From the NCBI RefSeq assembly GCF_003097355.1, contig NZ_PYUI01000010.1, positions 1-64,000 of the forward strand: a stretch of 64,000 bases of DNA, in the 5' to 3' direction. This document shows, one piece after another, positions 1-8,531 of this stretch (its first letter is position 1; every line of letters begins with the position of its first letter). The notes below the pieces were generated by a model. That model was given only the letters and a program-made list of their open reading frames with translations. It had not been told where the DNA came from and did not search any database. The translations under genes were made by a program, and so were the position numbers. Origin of the DNA: Arthrobacter sp. H-02-3. GTDB lineage: Bacteria; Actinomycetota; Actinomycetes; Actinomycetales; Micrococcaceae.

Positions 1-871
1 TGAGCAGGCAGCCGCCGATCACCGCGGCGATGATGTAGAGGAACTCGTTGCCCACGCCCTCACCGGACTGCACGGTGTCGAAGGCGAAGAGGTTGTGCAT
101 GCCCAGGATCCAGGCGCAGAACCCGACGGCCATGAACAGGCCGATCTTGGTGGCCTTGACCGGCACGCCGACGGCGCGGGCCGCGTTCGCGTCCCCGCCC
201 ACGGCGAAGATCCAGTTCCCGACGCGGGTCCGCATCAGCACCCAGGTGGCGACCGCGACGAGCAGGAACCAGTAGAACACCGTGATTTTGACGTCGACGC
301 CGCCGATACTCACCGAGGAGGCGAACACGGCCCGGGCCGAGTCGAAGCCCTCCATGGACGAGATCGAGGGCGAAGACACCGAGCCGCCGATCAACCGGGT
401 CAGGCCCAGGTTCAGGCCGGTCAGCATCAGGAAGGTCGCCAGGGTCACGATGAAGGACGGGAGTTTGGTCTTGATCAGGATCCAGCCGTTGATGAAGCCG
501 ATCGACAGCGAGACCACCAGGGCCAGGCCGACACCGACCCAGACGTTCGTGGTGAAGTACCAGCTGAACAGCGACGCGGTCAGCGCCGAGGAGATCACGG
601 CGACGCCGGTGGAGAGGTCGAACTCCCCGCCGATCATCAGCAAGGACACCCCGACGGCCATGATGCCGATCGTGGAGGAACCGTACATGATGGTCGCGAG
701 GGCACCGGGCTGGGTGAACGTCGGGGACACCAACGCGAAGAAGATGAAGAGGACGATCGCGCCCACCAGGGCACCGACCTCGGGACGTCCGAGCAGTTTC
801 TGGAACGGACTACGCTTGGCGACGCGCTCATCGGGCGCCGGCGACTTTGTCTTTGTCTGGGTGATGGTCAT
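1..871 (-). CDS. Sugar ABC transporter permease (RbsC-like), 3' end cut by the window
   Basis: This open frame starts at ATG 871, with an AAGGAG ribosome site just upstream, and runs without a stop to position 1, so the C-terminus lies outside the window. The protein begins MTITQTKTKSPAPDERVAKR. It then shows repeated hydrophobic helices and the RbsC/XylH-type stretches GVSLLMIGGEFDLSTG, LPSFIVTLATFLML and FAVGGDANAARAVGV, which are characteristic of ribose/inositol-type ABC permeases. It lies 52 bp behind the binding-protein gene in the same direction and is probably co-transcribed with it. No ATPase gene is visible; one would be expected beyond position 1. Myo-inositol as substrate is inferred from the neighbourhood only. 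Confidence 0.88.
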   Translation of the reverse strand, partial: MTITQTKTKSPAPDERVAKRSPFQKLLGRPEVGALVGAIVLFIFFALVSPTFTQPGALATIMYGSSTIGIMAVGVSLLMIGGEFDLSTGVAVISSALTASLFSWYFTTNVWVGVGLALVVSLSIGFINGWILIKTKLPSFIVTLATFLMLTGLNLGLTRLIGGSVSSPSISSMEGFDSARAVFASSVSIGGVDVKITVFYWFLLVAVATWVLMRTRVGNWIFAVGGDANAARAVGVPVKATKIGLFMAVGFCAWILGMHNLFAFDTVQSGEGVGNEFLYIIAAVIGGCLL

Positions 872-923
872 GATAAGTCTCCTTGCTGCCGGGCCGGCAA
901 CCGCCGGCCCGGCCAGCGGGCTA

Positions 924-1919
924 TTAGCGGATACCCTGCTCGGCGAACTTCAGGACATCAGCCGCATTTGATTTGTCGACGATCGCGGGGCCCGTCAGGA
1001 CGGGCTGGCCGCCACCGATCTTGAATCCGCCACGCTTGTTCTGCCACAGTGCATCGACTGCGCTGTAGCCCTGCAGCCAGGGCTGCTGGTCCACCGTGAA
1101 CAGGACGCTGCCGTCGACGATCTTCTGCGCCAGATCCTTGTTCAGGTCGAAGCTCGCAACCTTGGCCGAACTTCCGGCGGTCGCCACGGACTTCAGGAGG
1201 GTCAGGGTGATGGGAGCGCCCAGCCCGATGATTACATCAGCATCTTTGGAGGCCTGCAGCTTCGCGGTTGCCGTCGACTCGACCGAGGTCATGTCCGCGC
1301 CGTTCACGTACAGAATCTCTGTCCCGGGTACCTTCGCCTTCACACCGGCACACCGGGCTTCGAGTCCCACGTGCCCCTGCGCCTGGATCACGCAGATCGG
1401 GTGCTTGTACCCGTCCCCGGCCAGCTTGGTGCCCACGGCTTGACCGGCGAGCTGCTCGTTGGAGCCGAAGTGGGTGAATGCTCCCAGCGCTGCGGAAACC
1501 GACTCGCCGGCGTTCAGGCTGACAATCGGAATGCCCGCGTCAGTGGCCTTCTTCAGCGAGTCCTTGAGTGCGTCCGGCGTGGCCAGGGTTACGGCGATGC
1601 CATCTACTTTCTGGTCGATGGCCTGCTGGATCAGCTGCGCCTGCCGGCCGGCTTCTGGATCACCGGTGTACAGCAGTTCCACGTTGTCCTTCGCCGCCGC
1701 TTCTTCCGCACCCTTGCGGACGGTGTCCCAGAACGTGTCACCGGCCGGAGCGTGGGTAATCAAGGCGATCTTCATCCGGGGCGTCGAGACGGCTTGGCCT
1801 CCGCCGGCCGCATTTCCTGTCTCTGCGGGCTTGCCGCCGGTGCTGGAACACGCGCTCAGGGCCAGCATGGGTACAACGGCCGCAACGAGCGTCGCCTTCC
1901 GCCACGAGAACTTGGTCAC
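924..1919 (-). CDS. Sugar ABC transporter substrate-binding lipoprotein
   Basis: A 331-aa periplasmic-binding-protein-like (type 1, ribose/rhizopine-binding) protein. The chosen start is GTG 1919 because AAGGAG sits 8 nt upstream; a longer frame exists but lacks such a site. The N-terminus has a lysine/arginine segment, a hydrophobic stretch and the lipobox LSAC, so the mature protein should be a lipoprotein anchored outside the membrane. Sequences such as KIALITHAPAGDTFWDTVRKG and DQKVDGIAVTLATPDALK match the two-lobed sugar-binding fold. It heads the transporter operon, which diverges from the GntR regulator, and has an IolR-like box next to its promoter. Myo-inositol or a derivative is the likely ligand by context, not by sequence proof. 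Confidence 0.87.
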   Translation of the reverse strand: MTKFSWRKATLVAAVVPMLALSACSSTGGKPAETGNAAGGGQAVSTPRMKIALITHAPAGDTFWDTVRKGAEEAAAKDNVELLYTGDPEAGRQAQLIQQAIDQKVDGIAVTLATPDALKDSLKKATDAGIPIVSLNAGESVSAALGAFTHFGSNEQLAGQAVGTKLAGDGYKHPICVIQAQGHVGLEARCAGVKAKVPGTEILYVNGADMTSVESTATAKLQASKDADVIIGLGAPITLTLLKSVATAGSSAKVASFDLNKDLAQKIVDGSVLFTVDQQPWLQGYSAVDALWQNKRGGFKIGGGQPVLTGPAIVDKSNAADVLKFAEQGIR

Positions 1920-1989
1920 GATTAATCTCCTTCGATTCCGGGCCATGCCGGCCGCTTCATCGCGTCGGTCTATGAGCCATCTACAACCG

Positions 1990-2018
1990 ATCATGGTGAC
2001 TTCAATCACAGATGTCAA
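1990..2018 (-). promoter_or_regulatory. Predicted sigma70-type promoter of the sugar ABC transporter
   Basis: On the minus strand a consensus -35 TTGACA (2018-2013) is followed after 17 bp by CATGAT (1995-1990) as -10. The predicted start of transcription is near 1983, giving a leader of about 60 nt. The IolR-like box at 2019-2034 abuts the -35 on its upstream side. Confidence 0.55.
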
Positions 2019-2034
2019 TAGTTTGTCCTGACAT
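2019..2034. promoter_or_regulatory. IolR-like operator box, copy 1
   Basis: The 16-mer TAGTTTGTCCTGACAT occurs here and again, identically, at 16726-16741 before the tautomerase. Its core TGTCCTGACA fits the consensus KGWCHTRACA that I recall for the GntR-type regulator IolR of Corynebacterium glutamicum. It lies between the divergent transporter and regulator genes, next to the transporter -35. Weaker relatives lie at 2187-2196 (TGTCCTATCA) and 2206-2215, just before the regulator gene. The motif is seen directly; binding by the adjacent regulator is inferred. Confidence 0.65.
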
Positions 2035-2268
2035 TAGGATGTTTTGACGTAACGCTATGCGATGGAAATGCCGGTTTCGCGGGCGTGACCAGCGCAAAGC
2101 CGACAACGCGCCCCTTACTCGCATGGCTCCCCACGGCACCCCTTGGCTCCCTTTGTCCACCCTGCTACTATCAGAAAAAGGCAGTATGTCCTATCAAGCG
2201 AACATGAGCCTGACAAACGCAGACAGACCGCTATCACGGCCGCTGCGGAGCGCAAGGGAGCACGTCCA

Positions 2269-3009
2269 GTGGCGAATCAACTAAATCTGCGGATCGACCG
2301 GTCGTCCCCGGTACCGCTGTACCACCAAGTGGTCCAGGGCATCGAGGCCGCGATACATACCGGACTGCTGGAGCCCGGCAGCCGGCTGGAAAATGAGATC
2401 GATCTGGCCGCCCAGCTGAACCTGTCGCGCCCCACGATGCGCAAAGCCATGGATGAGCTGGTCCGTTCCGGCCTCCTGGTCCGCAAGCGGGGCGTGGGCA
2501 CCCAGGTGGTATCCAGCCAGGTCCGCCGTCCGTTGGAACTCTCCAGCCTGTACGACGACTTGAGCAACAGTGGCAGCAAGCCCACCACCGACGTGCTCAG
2601 TTTCTCCCATGAAGAGGCAGACGCCTCGATCCGGAAAGCGCTGCAGCTCCCCGCCGGCGCCAAGGTCTACCACTTCACCCGGCTCCGGAAAGTAGGCGGC
2701 AAGCCGCTGGCCCTGATGGAGAACTGGGTGCGCGATGACATCACCACGATCGACGAGGCCTCCCTGGCGTCACAGGGCCTCTACGGCATCCTGCGCAATG
2801 GCGGCGTGAACTTCCGCCTTGCCTCGCAGCGGATCGGCGCCATGATCGCCAACGACTACCAGGCGCCGTTGCTCGAAACAACCGCCGGCTCCGCCCTCGT
2901 CACCATGGAGCGCACGGCTGTGGATGACACCGGGCGGATGGTGGAAACCGGCCACCACGCCTACAGGGCCGATTCCTACAGCTTTGAAATGACACTGGTT
3001 CAGAGATAG
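2269..3009 (+). CDS. GntR/HutC-family regulator with UTRA domain, IolR-like
   Basis: A 246-aa transcription factor. The start is GTG 2269, with AAGGGAG 9 nt upstream; the frame extends further 5' without a better site. The N-terminal 75 residues form a GntR winged helix (VPLYHQVVQGIEAAIHTG, then the recognition region LSRPTMRKAMDELVRSGLL). The rest matches a UTRA ligand domain (FTRLRKVGGKPLALMENW). It sits between the divergent sugar ABC transporter and iolB, and conserved boxes occur before the transporter, tautomerase and iolC genes. It is therefore the best candidate for the inositol regulator, probably a repressor relieved by an inositol intermediate. Ligand and target set are inferred. 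Confidence 0.85.
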   Translation: MANQLNLRIDRSSPVPLYHQVVQGIEAAIHTGLLEPGSRLENEIDLAAQLNLSRPTMRKAMDELVRSGLLVRKRGVGTQVVSSQVRRPLELSSLYDDLSNSGSKPTTDVLSFSHEEADASIRKALQLPAGAKVYHFTRLRKVGGKPLALMENWVRDDITTIDEASLASQGLYGILRNGGVNFRLASQRIGAMIANDYQAPLLETTAGSALVTMERTAVDDTGRMVETGHHAYRADSYSFEMTLVQR

Positions 3010-3174
3010 GCGTTCCGTAACCGGCGCCGTGAGACAAGCGGTCCGACCTAGGCGCCCTGACATCGGCGTCGAGAGAACCACAATCCGGACACCGGCGTTC
3101 AACAACGAGCACCGCCATCTCCAACCCCGCACAACCGCGCCTCCCTCCGGCGCGACTACGAAAGGGCAGCTTCC

Positions 3175-4071
3175 ATGGCCAACTGGGTCTATCCGCTCGG
3201 CACCGCCGCAAACGGCAAGTGGGACATTTCCATCGGAACATCTGACTCCGCCCTGGAGGTGGAGGGCTGGGCCCATACCGGACTGAAGGTCGCCACACTG
3301 GCTGCCGGCGGCGCCGTCGAACTGGCCGCCGCATCGGAGGAACGCATCGTGGTGCCGCTCAACGGCTCCTTCGTGGCGACCGTGGACGGGCAGGAGTATC
3401 CGCTGGCCGGGCGGGACAGCGTCTTTAGCGGCCCCAGCGATGTGCTCTACACGGGAACAGGCAAGGCCGTGAAGATCACCTCGGCCGACGGCGGACGGGT
3501 GGCGGTTGCCACCGCCCCGGCGAAAGCGTCCTACCCGACCCGCCTCATCACTGCCGCCGAGACGCCGGTGGAACTGCGCGGAGCGGGCAACTGCTCCCGC
3601 CAGGTCCACAATTTCGGGACCCCCGCCGCACTCGAAGCGGACCGCTTCATCGTTTGCGAGGTCCTCACCCCGGCCGGCAACTGGTCTTCCTATCCCCCGC
3701 ACAAGCACGATGAGGAAAAGGACGGCGAGACGAACCTCGAGGAGATTTACTACTTCGAAACCCGGGTCACACCGGGAGCGCCGCAGCGCCCGGGCGCCGA
3801 CGACGCCATCGGCTACCAGCGCGTCTATGCCTCCGACGAGCGGCCCATCGACGTTTCGGCCGAGGTCCGGACCGGCGACGTCATTCTGGTGCCCTACGGC
3901 TGGCACGGGCCCGCCATGGCCGCCCCCGGTTACGACTTGTACTACCTCAACGTCATGGCCGGCCCTGGCCCGGTCCGTGAGTGGCTCATCAGCGACGATC
4001 CTCACCACGGCTGGATCCGCCAGACATGGGAGGGCCAGGACCTGGACCCGCGGCTGCCGTTCGGCCAGTAG
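3175..4071 (+). CDS. iolB: 5-deoxy-glucuronate isomerase IolB
   Basis: A 298-aa bicupin that isomerises 5-deoxy-D-glucuronate to 2-deoxy-5-keto-D-gluconate (DKG), the step between IolD and IolC in myo-inositol breakdown in the cytoplasm. The metal-binding cupin signature is visible as HKHDEEKDGETNLEEIYYFE, with the two histidines and glutamate spaced as in IolB. The end carries the family-typical GWHGPAMAAPGYDLYYLNVMAG. The length is normal. The ATG has an AAAGGG site upstream. It lies 165 bp behind the GntR gene on the same strand and away from the main iol operon; in many actinobacteria iolB is inside that operon. Confidence 0.95.
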   Translation: MANWVYPLGTAANGKWDISIGTSDSALEVEGWAHTGLKVATLAAGGAVELAAASEERIVVPLNGSFVATVDGQEYPLAGRDSVFSGPSDVLYTGTGKAVKITSADGGRVAVATAPAKASYPTRLITAAETPVELRGAGNCSRQVHNFGTPAALEADRFIVCEVLTPAGNWSSYPPHKHDEEKDGETNLEEIYYFETRVTPGAPQRPGADDAIGYQRVYASDERPIDVSAEVRTGDVILVPYGWHGPAMAAPGYDLYYLNVMAGPGPVREWLISDDPHHGWIRQTWEGQDLDPRLPFGQ

Positions 4072-4088
4072 GCCTGCAGGCCGGGCAG

Positions 4089-5306
4089 TTAGGCCGTCTG
4101 CAACTCAGTCTCGGAATCCGCCGTGGAGCTGTCGACGTCGGCCGGCCGCCCTCCGTCGTGCTTCTTGGCATCAGCCGCCGCGAACACCATGACCGCCAGG
4201 CCCAGCACGGTGATCCCGGCCCCGGCCCAGATCGGCGAGGTGTAGCCGAGGCCGGCGGTGATGGTCACGCCGCCCAGCCAGGCGCCGAGGGCGTTGCCGA
4301 CGTTGAACGCGCCGATGTTGGCGCCGGAGGCCAGGGTGGGGGCGCTGCTGGCGTACTTCATGACGCGCATCTGCAGCCCGGGGACCGTGGCAAAGCCGAA
4401 GCCGCCCAGCAGCACCATGGAAGCAATAGTCATCGGCTGGTTGCCGGAGGTCAGTGCGAAGACTACGAGCACCACCACCAACACGGCGAGCACCACGAGC
4501 AGGGTGCGGTCCACGTTCTTGTCGGCAGCCTTGCCGCCAAGGGTGTTGCCGATGAAGAGCCCGACGCCGAAGAGGATCAGCAGCCACGGCACGGTGGAGG
4601 CGGCGAAGCCGGTGACCTCGGTGAGCGTGAACGCGATGTAGGTGAAGGCGCCGAACATGCCGCCGTAGCCGAGGATGGTGACCAGGATGGAAAGCCAGAC
4701 TTGGCCGGACCGGAAGGCACGGAGCTCGCTTCGGAGCCCACCGGCGGCCGCCTCGCCGGAGCCGGTTTTCGGCACCAGCGCAAGGATGCCTGCCAGGGCT
4801 AGGACGCCAATGACGGTGATCGCCCAGAACGTGGCGCGCCAGCCCGCAGCCTGGCCCAGCATGGTGCCGAACGGGACACCCAGCACATTGGCCGCCGTCA
4901 GGCCCGTGAACATGATCGCGATCGCGCCGGCCTTCTTATCGGGCGCCACCATGCTGGCGGCCACCACGGCGCCGATGCCGAAGAACGCACCGTGCGACAG
5001 CGCGGCCAGGATGCGCCCGGCCATCATGATCGGGTAGTCGGGGGCGAGCGCGGAGACGAGGTTGCCGGCGATGAAGAGCACCATCAGCACGGCCAGCACC
5101 GGCTTGCGTTCGAATCGCGTCACGGCCGCGGTGAGGCCCAGCGCCCCGACCACGACGGCGAGCGCATAGCCGGAGATGAGCCAGCCCGCGCTGGCCTCGG
5201 TGACGTGGAAGTCTGCGGCCACTTGCGGCAGCAGGCCCATGATGACGAACTCGGTGAGTCCGATGCCGAACCCGCCGAGGGCTAGAGCTATCAGGCCAAC
5301 AGGCAT
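4089..5306 (-). CDS. MFS drug-efflux-type transporter (DHA1)
   Basis: A 405-aa, 12-helix major-facilitator protein of the AraJ/chloramphenicol-efflux type. The helix 1 region reads GGFGIGLTEFVIMGLLPQVA, the form typical of DHA1 exporters, with a loop 2-3 motif in RFERKPVL. ATG 5306 has AAGGAG at ideal spacing. It diverges from a MarR regulator across a 165-bp region with an inverted repeat, the classic layout of a MarR-controlled efflux pump. It ends tail-to-tail with iolB, 17 bp away, and shows no sign of belonging to inositol metabolism. The substrate cannot be read from sequence. Confidence 0.9.
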   Translation of the reverse strand: MPVGLIALALGGFGIGLTEFVIMGLLPQVAADFHVTEASAGWLISGYALAVVVGALGLTAAVTRFERKPVLAVLMVLFIAGNLVSALAPDYPIMMAGRILAALSHGAFFGIGAVVAASMVAPDKKAGAIAIMFTGLTAANVLGVPFGTMLGQAAGWRATFWAITVIGVLALAGILALVPKTGSGEAAAGGLRSELRAFRSGQVWLSILVTILGYGGMFGAFTYIAFTLTEVTGFAASTVPWLLILFGVGLFIGNTLGGKAADKNVDRTLLVVLAVLVVVLVVFALTSGNQPMTIASMVLLGGFGFATVPGLQMRVMKYASSAPTLASGANIGAFNVGNALGAWLGGVTITAGLGYTSPIWAGAGITVLGLAVMVFAAADAKKHDGGRPADVDSSTADSETELQTA

Positions 5307-5357
5307 GGGGGTGCTCCTTACAAAGCTGTACGGAAAGGGGTATGACGCGTAAGCTAG

Positions 5358-5413
5358 TAGTTGCAGACGCGTTATTTATTCTTGCACAAGCAGATACAAC
5401 GCGCAAGCAACTA
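5358..5413. promoter_or_regulatory. Inverted repeat, probable MarR operator
   Basis: A 14-bp arm (5358-5371, TAGTTGCAGACGCG) is repeated in inverted orientation at 5400-5413, matching at 11 of 14 positions. A smaller CTTG/CAAG dyad lies in the centre at 5381-5390. The repeat lies between the divergent efflux pump and MarR genes, where an autoregulating MarR dimer would bind. Confidence 0.5.
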
Positions 5414-5471
5414 TTATTTGATGTGCCTGGCACCACTCCCGCCGGGCACGCTAGCTGAAGGGATTCACCAG

Positions 5472-5921
5472 ATGGGCATCAAGGACGACGCCGTCGAGGT
5501 CCGGGCGCAAGGCTGGCGGACCCTCGCGGCCCTGCACGGGCTGATCGAAGCCGAGCTGGAGCGTTCCCTGCAGGCCGAGGCGCAGCTCTCCGTCGTGGAG
5601 TACACGGTGCTGGACGCGCTGAGCCGGCAGGACGGCTGGCACATGAGGATGCAGCAGCTGGCCCGCGCCACGGCGTTGAGCGCGAGCGCCACCACGCGCC
5701 TGGTCAACCGGCTGGAGGACCGCGGGCTGCTGACCCGGATCCTGTGCGCGGATGACCGCCGCGGGATCTATACCGAGCTCACGCCCAGTGGCATCACGCT
5801 GCTCGAGCAGAGCAGGCCGGTCCACGACGCTACCCTGGAGCGGGCGCTGGCCGAGGCTCAGGAAGTGCCGGAACTGGCGCCGCTCGTCGACGCCCTCCCC
5901 CGGCTGCACGCCGCGGCCTAA
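5472..5921 (+). CDS. MarR-family transcriptional regulator
   Basis: A 149-aa winged-helix regulator. ATG 5472 is chosen because GAAGGGA sits 8 nt upstream; a longer frame begins at 5361 inside the operator region. The helix-turn-helix reads MRMQQLARATALSASATTRLVNRLEDRGLL and the wing is LCADDRRGIYTELT, containing the DxR that MarR proteins conserve. It probably represses the divergent MFS pump and itself, with release on binding a small phenolic or drug-like ligand, as is known for the family. Confidence 0.88.
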   Translation: MGIKDDAVEVRAQGWRTLAALHGLIEAELERSLQAEAQLSVVEYTVLDALSRQDGWHMRMQQLARATALSASATTRLVNRLEDRGLLTRILCADDRRGIYTELTPSGITLLEQSRPVHDATLERALAEAQEVPELAPLVDALPRLHAAA

Positions 5922-5944
5922 CGCTATAACCGCTTCAACGCAGA

Positions 5945-6050
5945 AAGCCCCGCCCCCGCTACAGCCCAAGTGACTCGCAGCAGGGGCCGTTATGAAGGCT
6001 CATAACGGCCCCTGCTGCTAGCTAGTTGGGTCATGCCGGGGGCGGGGCTT
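5945..6050. terminator. Two nested perfect inverted repeats between convergent genes
   Basis: An inner perfect 19-bp stem (5977-5995 with 6000-6018, 4-nt loop AGGC) sits inside an outer perfect 14-bp stem (5945-5958 with 6037-6050). It fills the space between the convergent marR and MFS genes, so it can serve as a bidirectional terminator, although no long T-run follows either arm. The double nesting is beyond what termination needs. Confidence 0.7.
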
Positions 6051-6081
6051 GCTGCTTTGTCAGGCTACGCGGTTGGTAACG

Positions 6082-7575
6082 CTATACGTTGACGGGTTGC
6101 TTGGCGGCCGCCTGTTTGAAGAAGTGTTCCAGATCCTCGAGGCTCTTGCCCCGGGTCTCCGGAACCACGCGCTTCACCCAGACGATGGCTGCCAGTTGGA
6201 TCGCCACGAAGATGAAGAAGGTCACGGAGACGCCGATCCAGGACACCATCTGCGGGAAGAAGAACCCGATCAGGAAATTGATCATCCAGAGGACGAAGAC
6301 ACAGATCCCCATGCCAATGCCGCGGACGTGCAGCGGGAAGATTTCGGCCATCGTCAGCCACGTCACCGTGCCGATGCAGGACTGCATCGAGGCGAGGAAC
6401 GTCACCATGAACAGCAGCACCAGATAGCCGCGGAGCATGCTTTCCGGAATAGCCATGGAGATGATGCCGATGGCCAGCAGGGACGTTGCCGTGCCGATCA
6501 GGCCGGCGATCAGCATGGACTTCCTGGGCAGACGCGACATGAGGGACATACCGACGACGACGGCGACTACCGAAGTGACGCCGTTGACGACGTTGGCAAT
6601 CAGGGCGCCCTGATCACCGAAACCGGAGCTGGAGAGGATGGAGGTGCCGTAGTACATGATGGCGTTGACGCCGCTGATCTGGTTGATCACGGCCAAGCCC
6701 AGTCCGACGACGAAGATGCGCCGGATCCACGGCACCGTGAGGTCGCGGACGGTGCCGAGTTTGGATTGGTAGTCTTCCCTCGCCGCCTGCCGGACTTCAT
6801 CGAACTCGGTGGAAATGTCCTCCGTGGCGCGCGACCGGCGCAGCACTTCAAGGACTTCACCGAAGCGGCCGGCCGAAGCCAGCCAGCGGGGGCTTTCCGG
6901 CAGAACCAGCATGCCAAACCAGAGGACGACGGCGGGCAGCGTGGCAATAACGAGCATCCACCGCCACACGTGGGAGGCCTCCGGGAAGGCGTTGCCCAGT
7001 ACGGCATTGAACGTAAAGGCCAGGAACTGCCCCGTGACAATCATGAGTTCGTTCTGCGTCACGATGCGTCCGCGCTGGGCTGCCGGGGACATTTCCGCGA
7101 GGTAGACCGAAACAATCACCGATGCTCCGCCGACGGCAAGGCCCAGCAGGGTGCGCGAGGCGATAAGCAGTTCAGTGCTCGGCGAGACCGAGCAGGCGAT
7201 CGTGGCCACCGCAAAGATCAGCGCGAGACCCATGATGGTCCTGCGCCGGCCGAAGCGGTCCGAGAGACGGCCCGCCGAGATGGCACCGAACGCCGCACCG
7301 AAGAGCAGGGTCGAAGTCACAAGCCCCTCGGTCAGCGGGGTGAGGCCAAGGTCCCGCTGCATGAACGGCAGGGCGCCGTTGATGACGCCGGTGTCGTAGC
7401 CGAAGAGGAGGCCGCCGAAGGTGGAGAAGAGCGCCACGCGCCGCATGAACCTCTTGGGATTCGATGCTCCGCCGGTTCTCCGGACGGCGGCTTCCTGGAC
7501 ATCGGAGTCAGCCTCGGAAACGGGCGCGGCCGCGGCCGGAGCCGAATTCATAGGTGTTGAGTCGGACTTCGTCAT
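6082..7575 (-). CDS. Sugar-porter MFS, probable myo-inositol:H+ symporter (IolT-like)
   Basis: A 497-aa, 12-helix transporter of the sugar porter family. Diagnostic motifs are [10 protein letters not shown] after helix 2, [20 protein letters not shown] after helix 6 and [15 protein letters not shown] at the end. It is the last gene of the iol operon, and its ATG overlaps the TGA of iolH as ATGA, so translation is probably coupled. Operon membership and similarity to the IolT type suggest uptake of myo-inositol, which would give this organism both an ABC and an MFS route. Another polyol or hexose remains possible. Confidence 0.88.
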   Translation of the reverse strand: MTKSDSTPMNSAPAAAAPVSEADSDVQEAAVRRTGGASNPKRFMRRVALFSTFGGLLFGYDTGVINGALPFMQRDLGLTPLTEGLVTSTLLFGAAFGAISAGRLSDRFGRRRTIMGLALIFAVATIACSVSPSTELLIASRTLLGLAVGGASVIVSVYLAEMSPAAQRGRIVTQNELMIVTGQFLAFTFNAVLGNAFPEASHVWRWMLVIATLPAVVLWFGMLVLPESPRWLASAGRFGEVLEVLRRSRATEDISTEFDEVRQAAREDYQSKLGTVRDLTVPWIRRIFVVGLGLAVINQISGVNAIMYYGTSILSSSGFGDQGALIANVVNGVTSVVAVVVGMSLMSRLPRKSMLIAGLIGTATSLLAIGIISMAIPESMLRGYLVLLFMVTFLASMQSCIGTVTWLTMAEIFPLHVRGIGMGICVFVLWMINFLIGFFFPQMVSWIGVSVTFFIFVAIQLAAIVWVKRVVPETRGKSLEDLEHFFKQAAAKQPVNV

Positions 7576-8447
7576 AGGCTCGCCTTCTCGACGCGCTGCA
7601 TCATGGTCTCCAGCTGGTAGCGCGAGACCTCGGCAGCGTTGTCGTCCTCGGCGAAGACGCTGGAGACCATGACGGTGTCCTCGCGGTCGAGGAAGCCGAT
7701 TTCCTTCAGGCCGCCGAAGAACTCGTCCCAGTTGACGTCGCCGTCGCCGATTTTCAGGTGCTGGTGCACGCGCACCGGGTTCCCGGGCGGGTTGGTGATG
7801 TAGCGCAGCCCATGCGAGGCGTGGTGGTTCATGGTGTCGGCGACGTGGACCAGGCGCAGCTTGTCCCCCGCGGCCCGCATGATCTCCAGCGGCTCGTTCT
7901 TCATGTGGAAGCTGTGCGAGGCCACGTAGACCAGGCCCACGTTCTTCGAGTTCAGTCCGCGGATCATCCGGATCGCGGCGAGCCCTTCCTCGACGAAGTC
8001 GTCCGGGTGCGGATCGATCAGCACGTCAATCCCCTCCCGCTCGATGATGGGGAGCAGTTCCTCCATCGAACGGTAGAAGGCACGCTCGGATTCCTCGGCC
8101 TTCTCCGGTCGGCCGCTGAATTCGGTGTTCATGGTGCTGACGCCGAGGTCCACGGTGATCTGGATGGCGCGCTTCCAGTAGCGGACGGCGGCCTCGCGGG
8201 CGTCCTCGTCCGGGCCGGACCAGCGCAGCACGGGCAGCACCGAGGCGATTTCGATTCCCGCGTCCTTGCAGGCCGCCTTCAGCTTGCCCACAAGCTCGTC
8301 GTCGGCCTTCGGGTGGTTGAAGAACGGGATGAAATCGGCGTGCGGGGTCATCTGCATGTACTTGTAGCCGAGGTCGGCGACCACGCGCGGGAACTCGAGG
8401 AGTCCGTGGCCGTGGTGGAACGGCGTGGGGTCAAGGGCGATTTTCAC
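7572..8447 (-). CDS. iolH: IolH-type sugar phosphate isomerase/epimerase-like protein
   Basis: A 291-aa TIM-barrel protein of the AP-endonuclease-2 (xylose isomerase-like) family. GTG 8447 is preferred over ATG 8462 because GGAG lies 9 nt before it, and because Bacillus IolH starts at the same point (VKIALDPT). Shared stretches with IolH include [23 protein letters not shown] and [17 protein letters not shown]. The biochemical role of IolH is not firmly established even in model species. It lies between iolG and the sugar porter, and a strong hairpin separates it from iolG. Confidence 0.86.
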   Translation of the reverse strand: MKIALDPTPFHHGHGLLEFPRVVADLGYKYMQMTPHADFIPFFNHPKADDELVGKLKAACKDAGIEIASVLPVLRWSGPDEDAREAAVRYWKRAIQITVDLGVSTMNTEFSGRPEKAEESERAFYRSMEELLPIIEREGIDVLIDPHPDDFVEEGLAAIRMIRGLNSKNVGLVYVASHSFHMKNEPLEIMRAAGDKLRLVHVADTMNHHASHGLRYITNPPGNPVRVHQHLKIGDGDVNWDEFFGGLKEIGFLDREDTVMVSSVFAEDDNAAEVSRYQLETMMQRVEKASL

Positions 8448-8484
8448 TTCTGAACACTCCATGGTGGATCTGGCGGACGTGCGA

Positions 8485-8523
8485 CCGGCCGGCGCCGTGT
8501 TGTTAGCAGAGGGCGCCGGCCGG
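8485..8523. other. Intercistronic hairpin between iolG and iolH
   Basis: A perfect 12-bp GC-only stem (CCGGCCGGCGCC at 8485-8496, its complement at 8512-8523) with a 15-nt loop lies 8 nt after the iolG stop. There is no U-tract, so it is more likely an mRNA stabiliser or processing site, or a partial terminator that lowers expression of the distal genes, than a full terminator. Confidence 0.7.
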
Positions 8524-8531
8524 CAGGGTTC

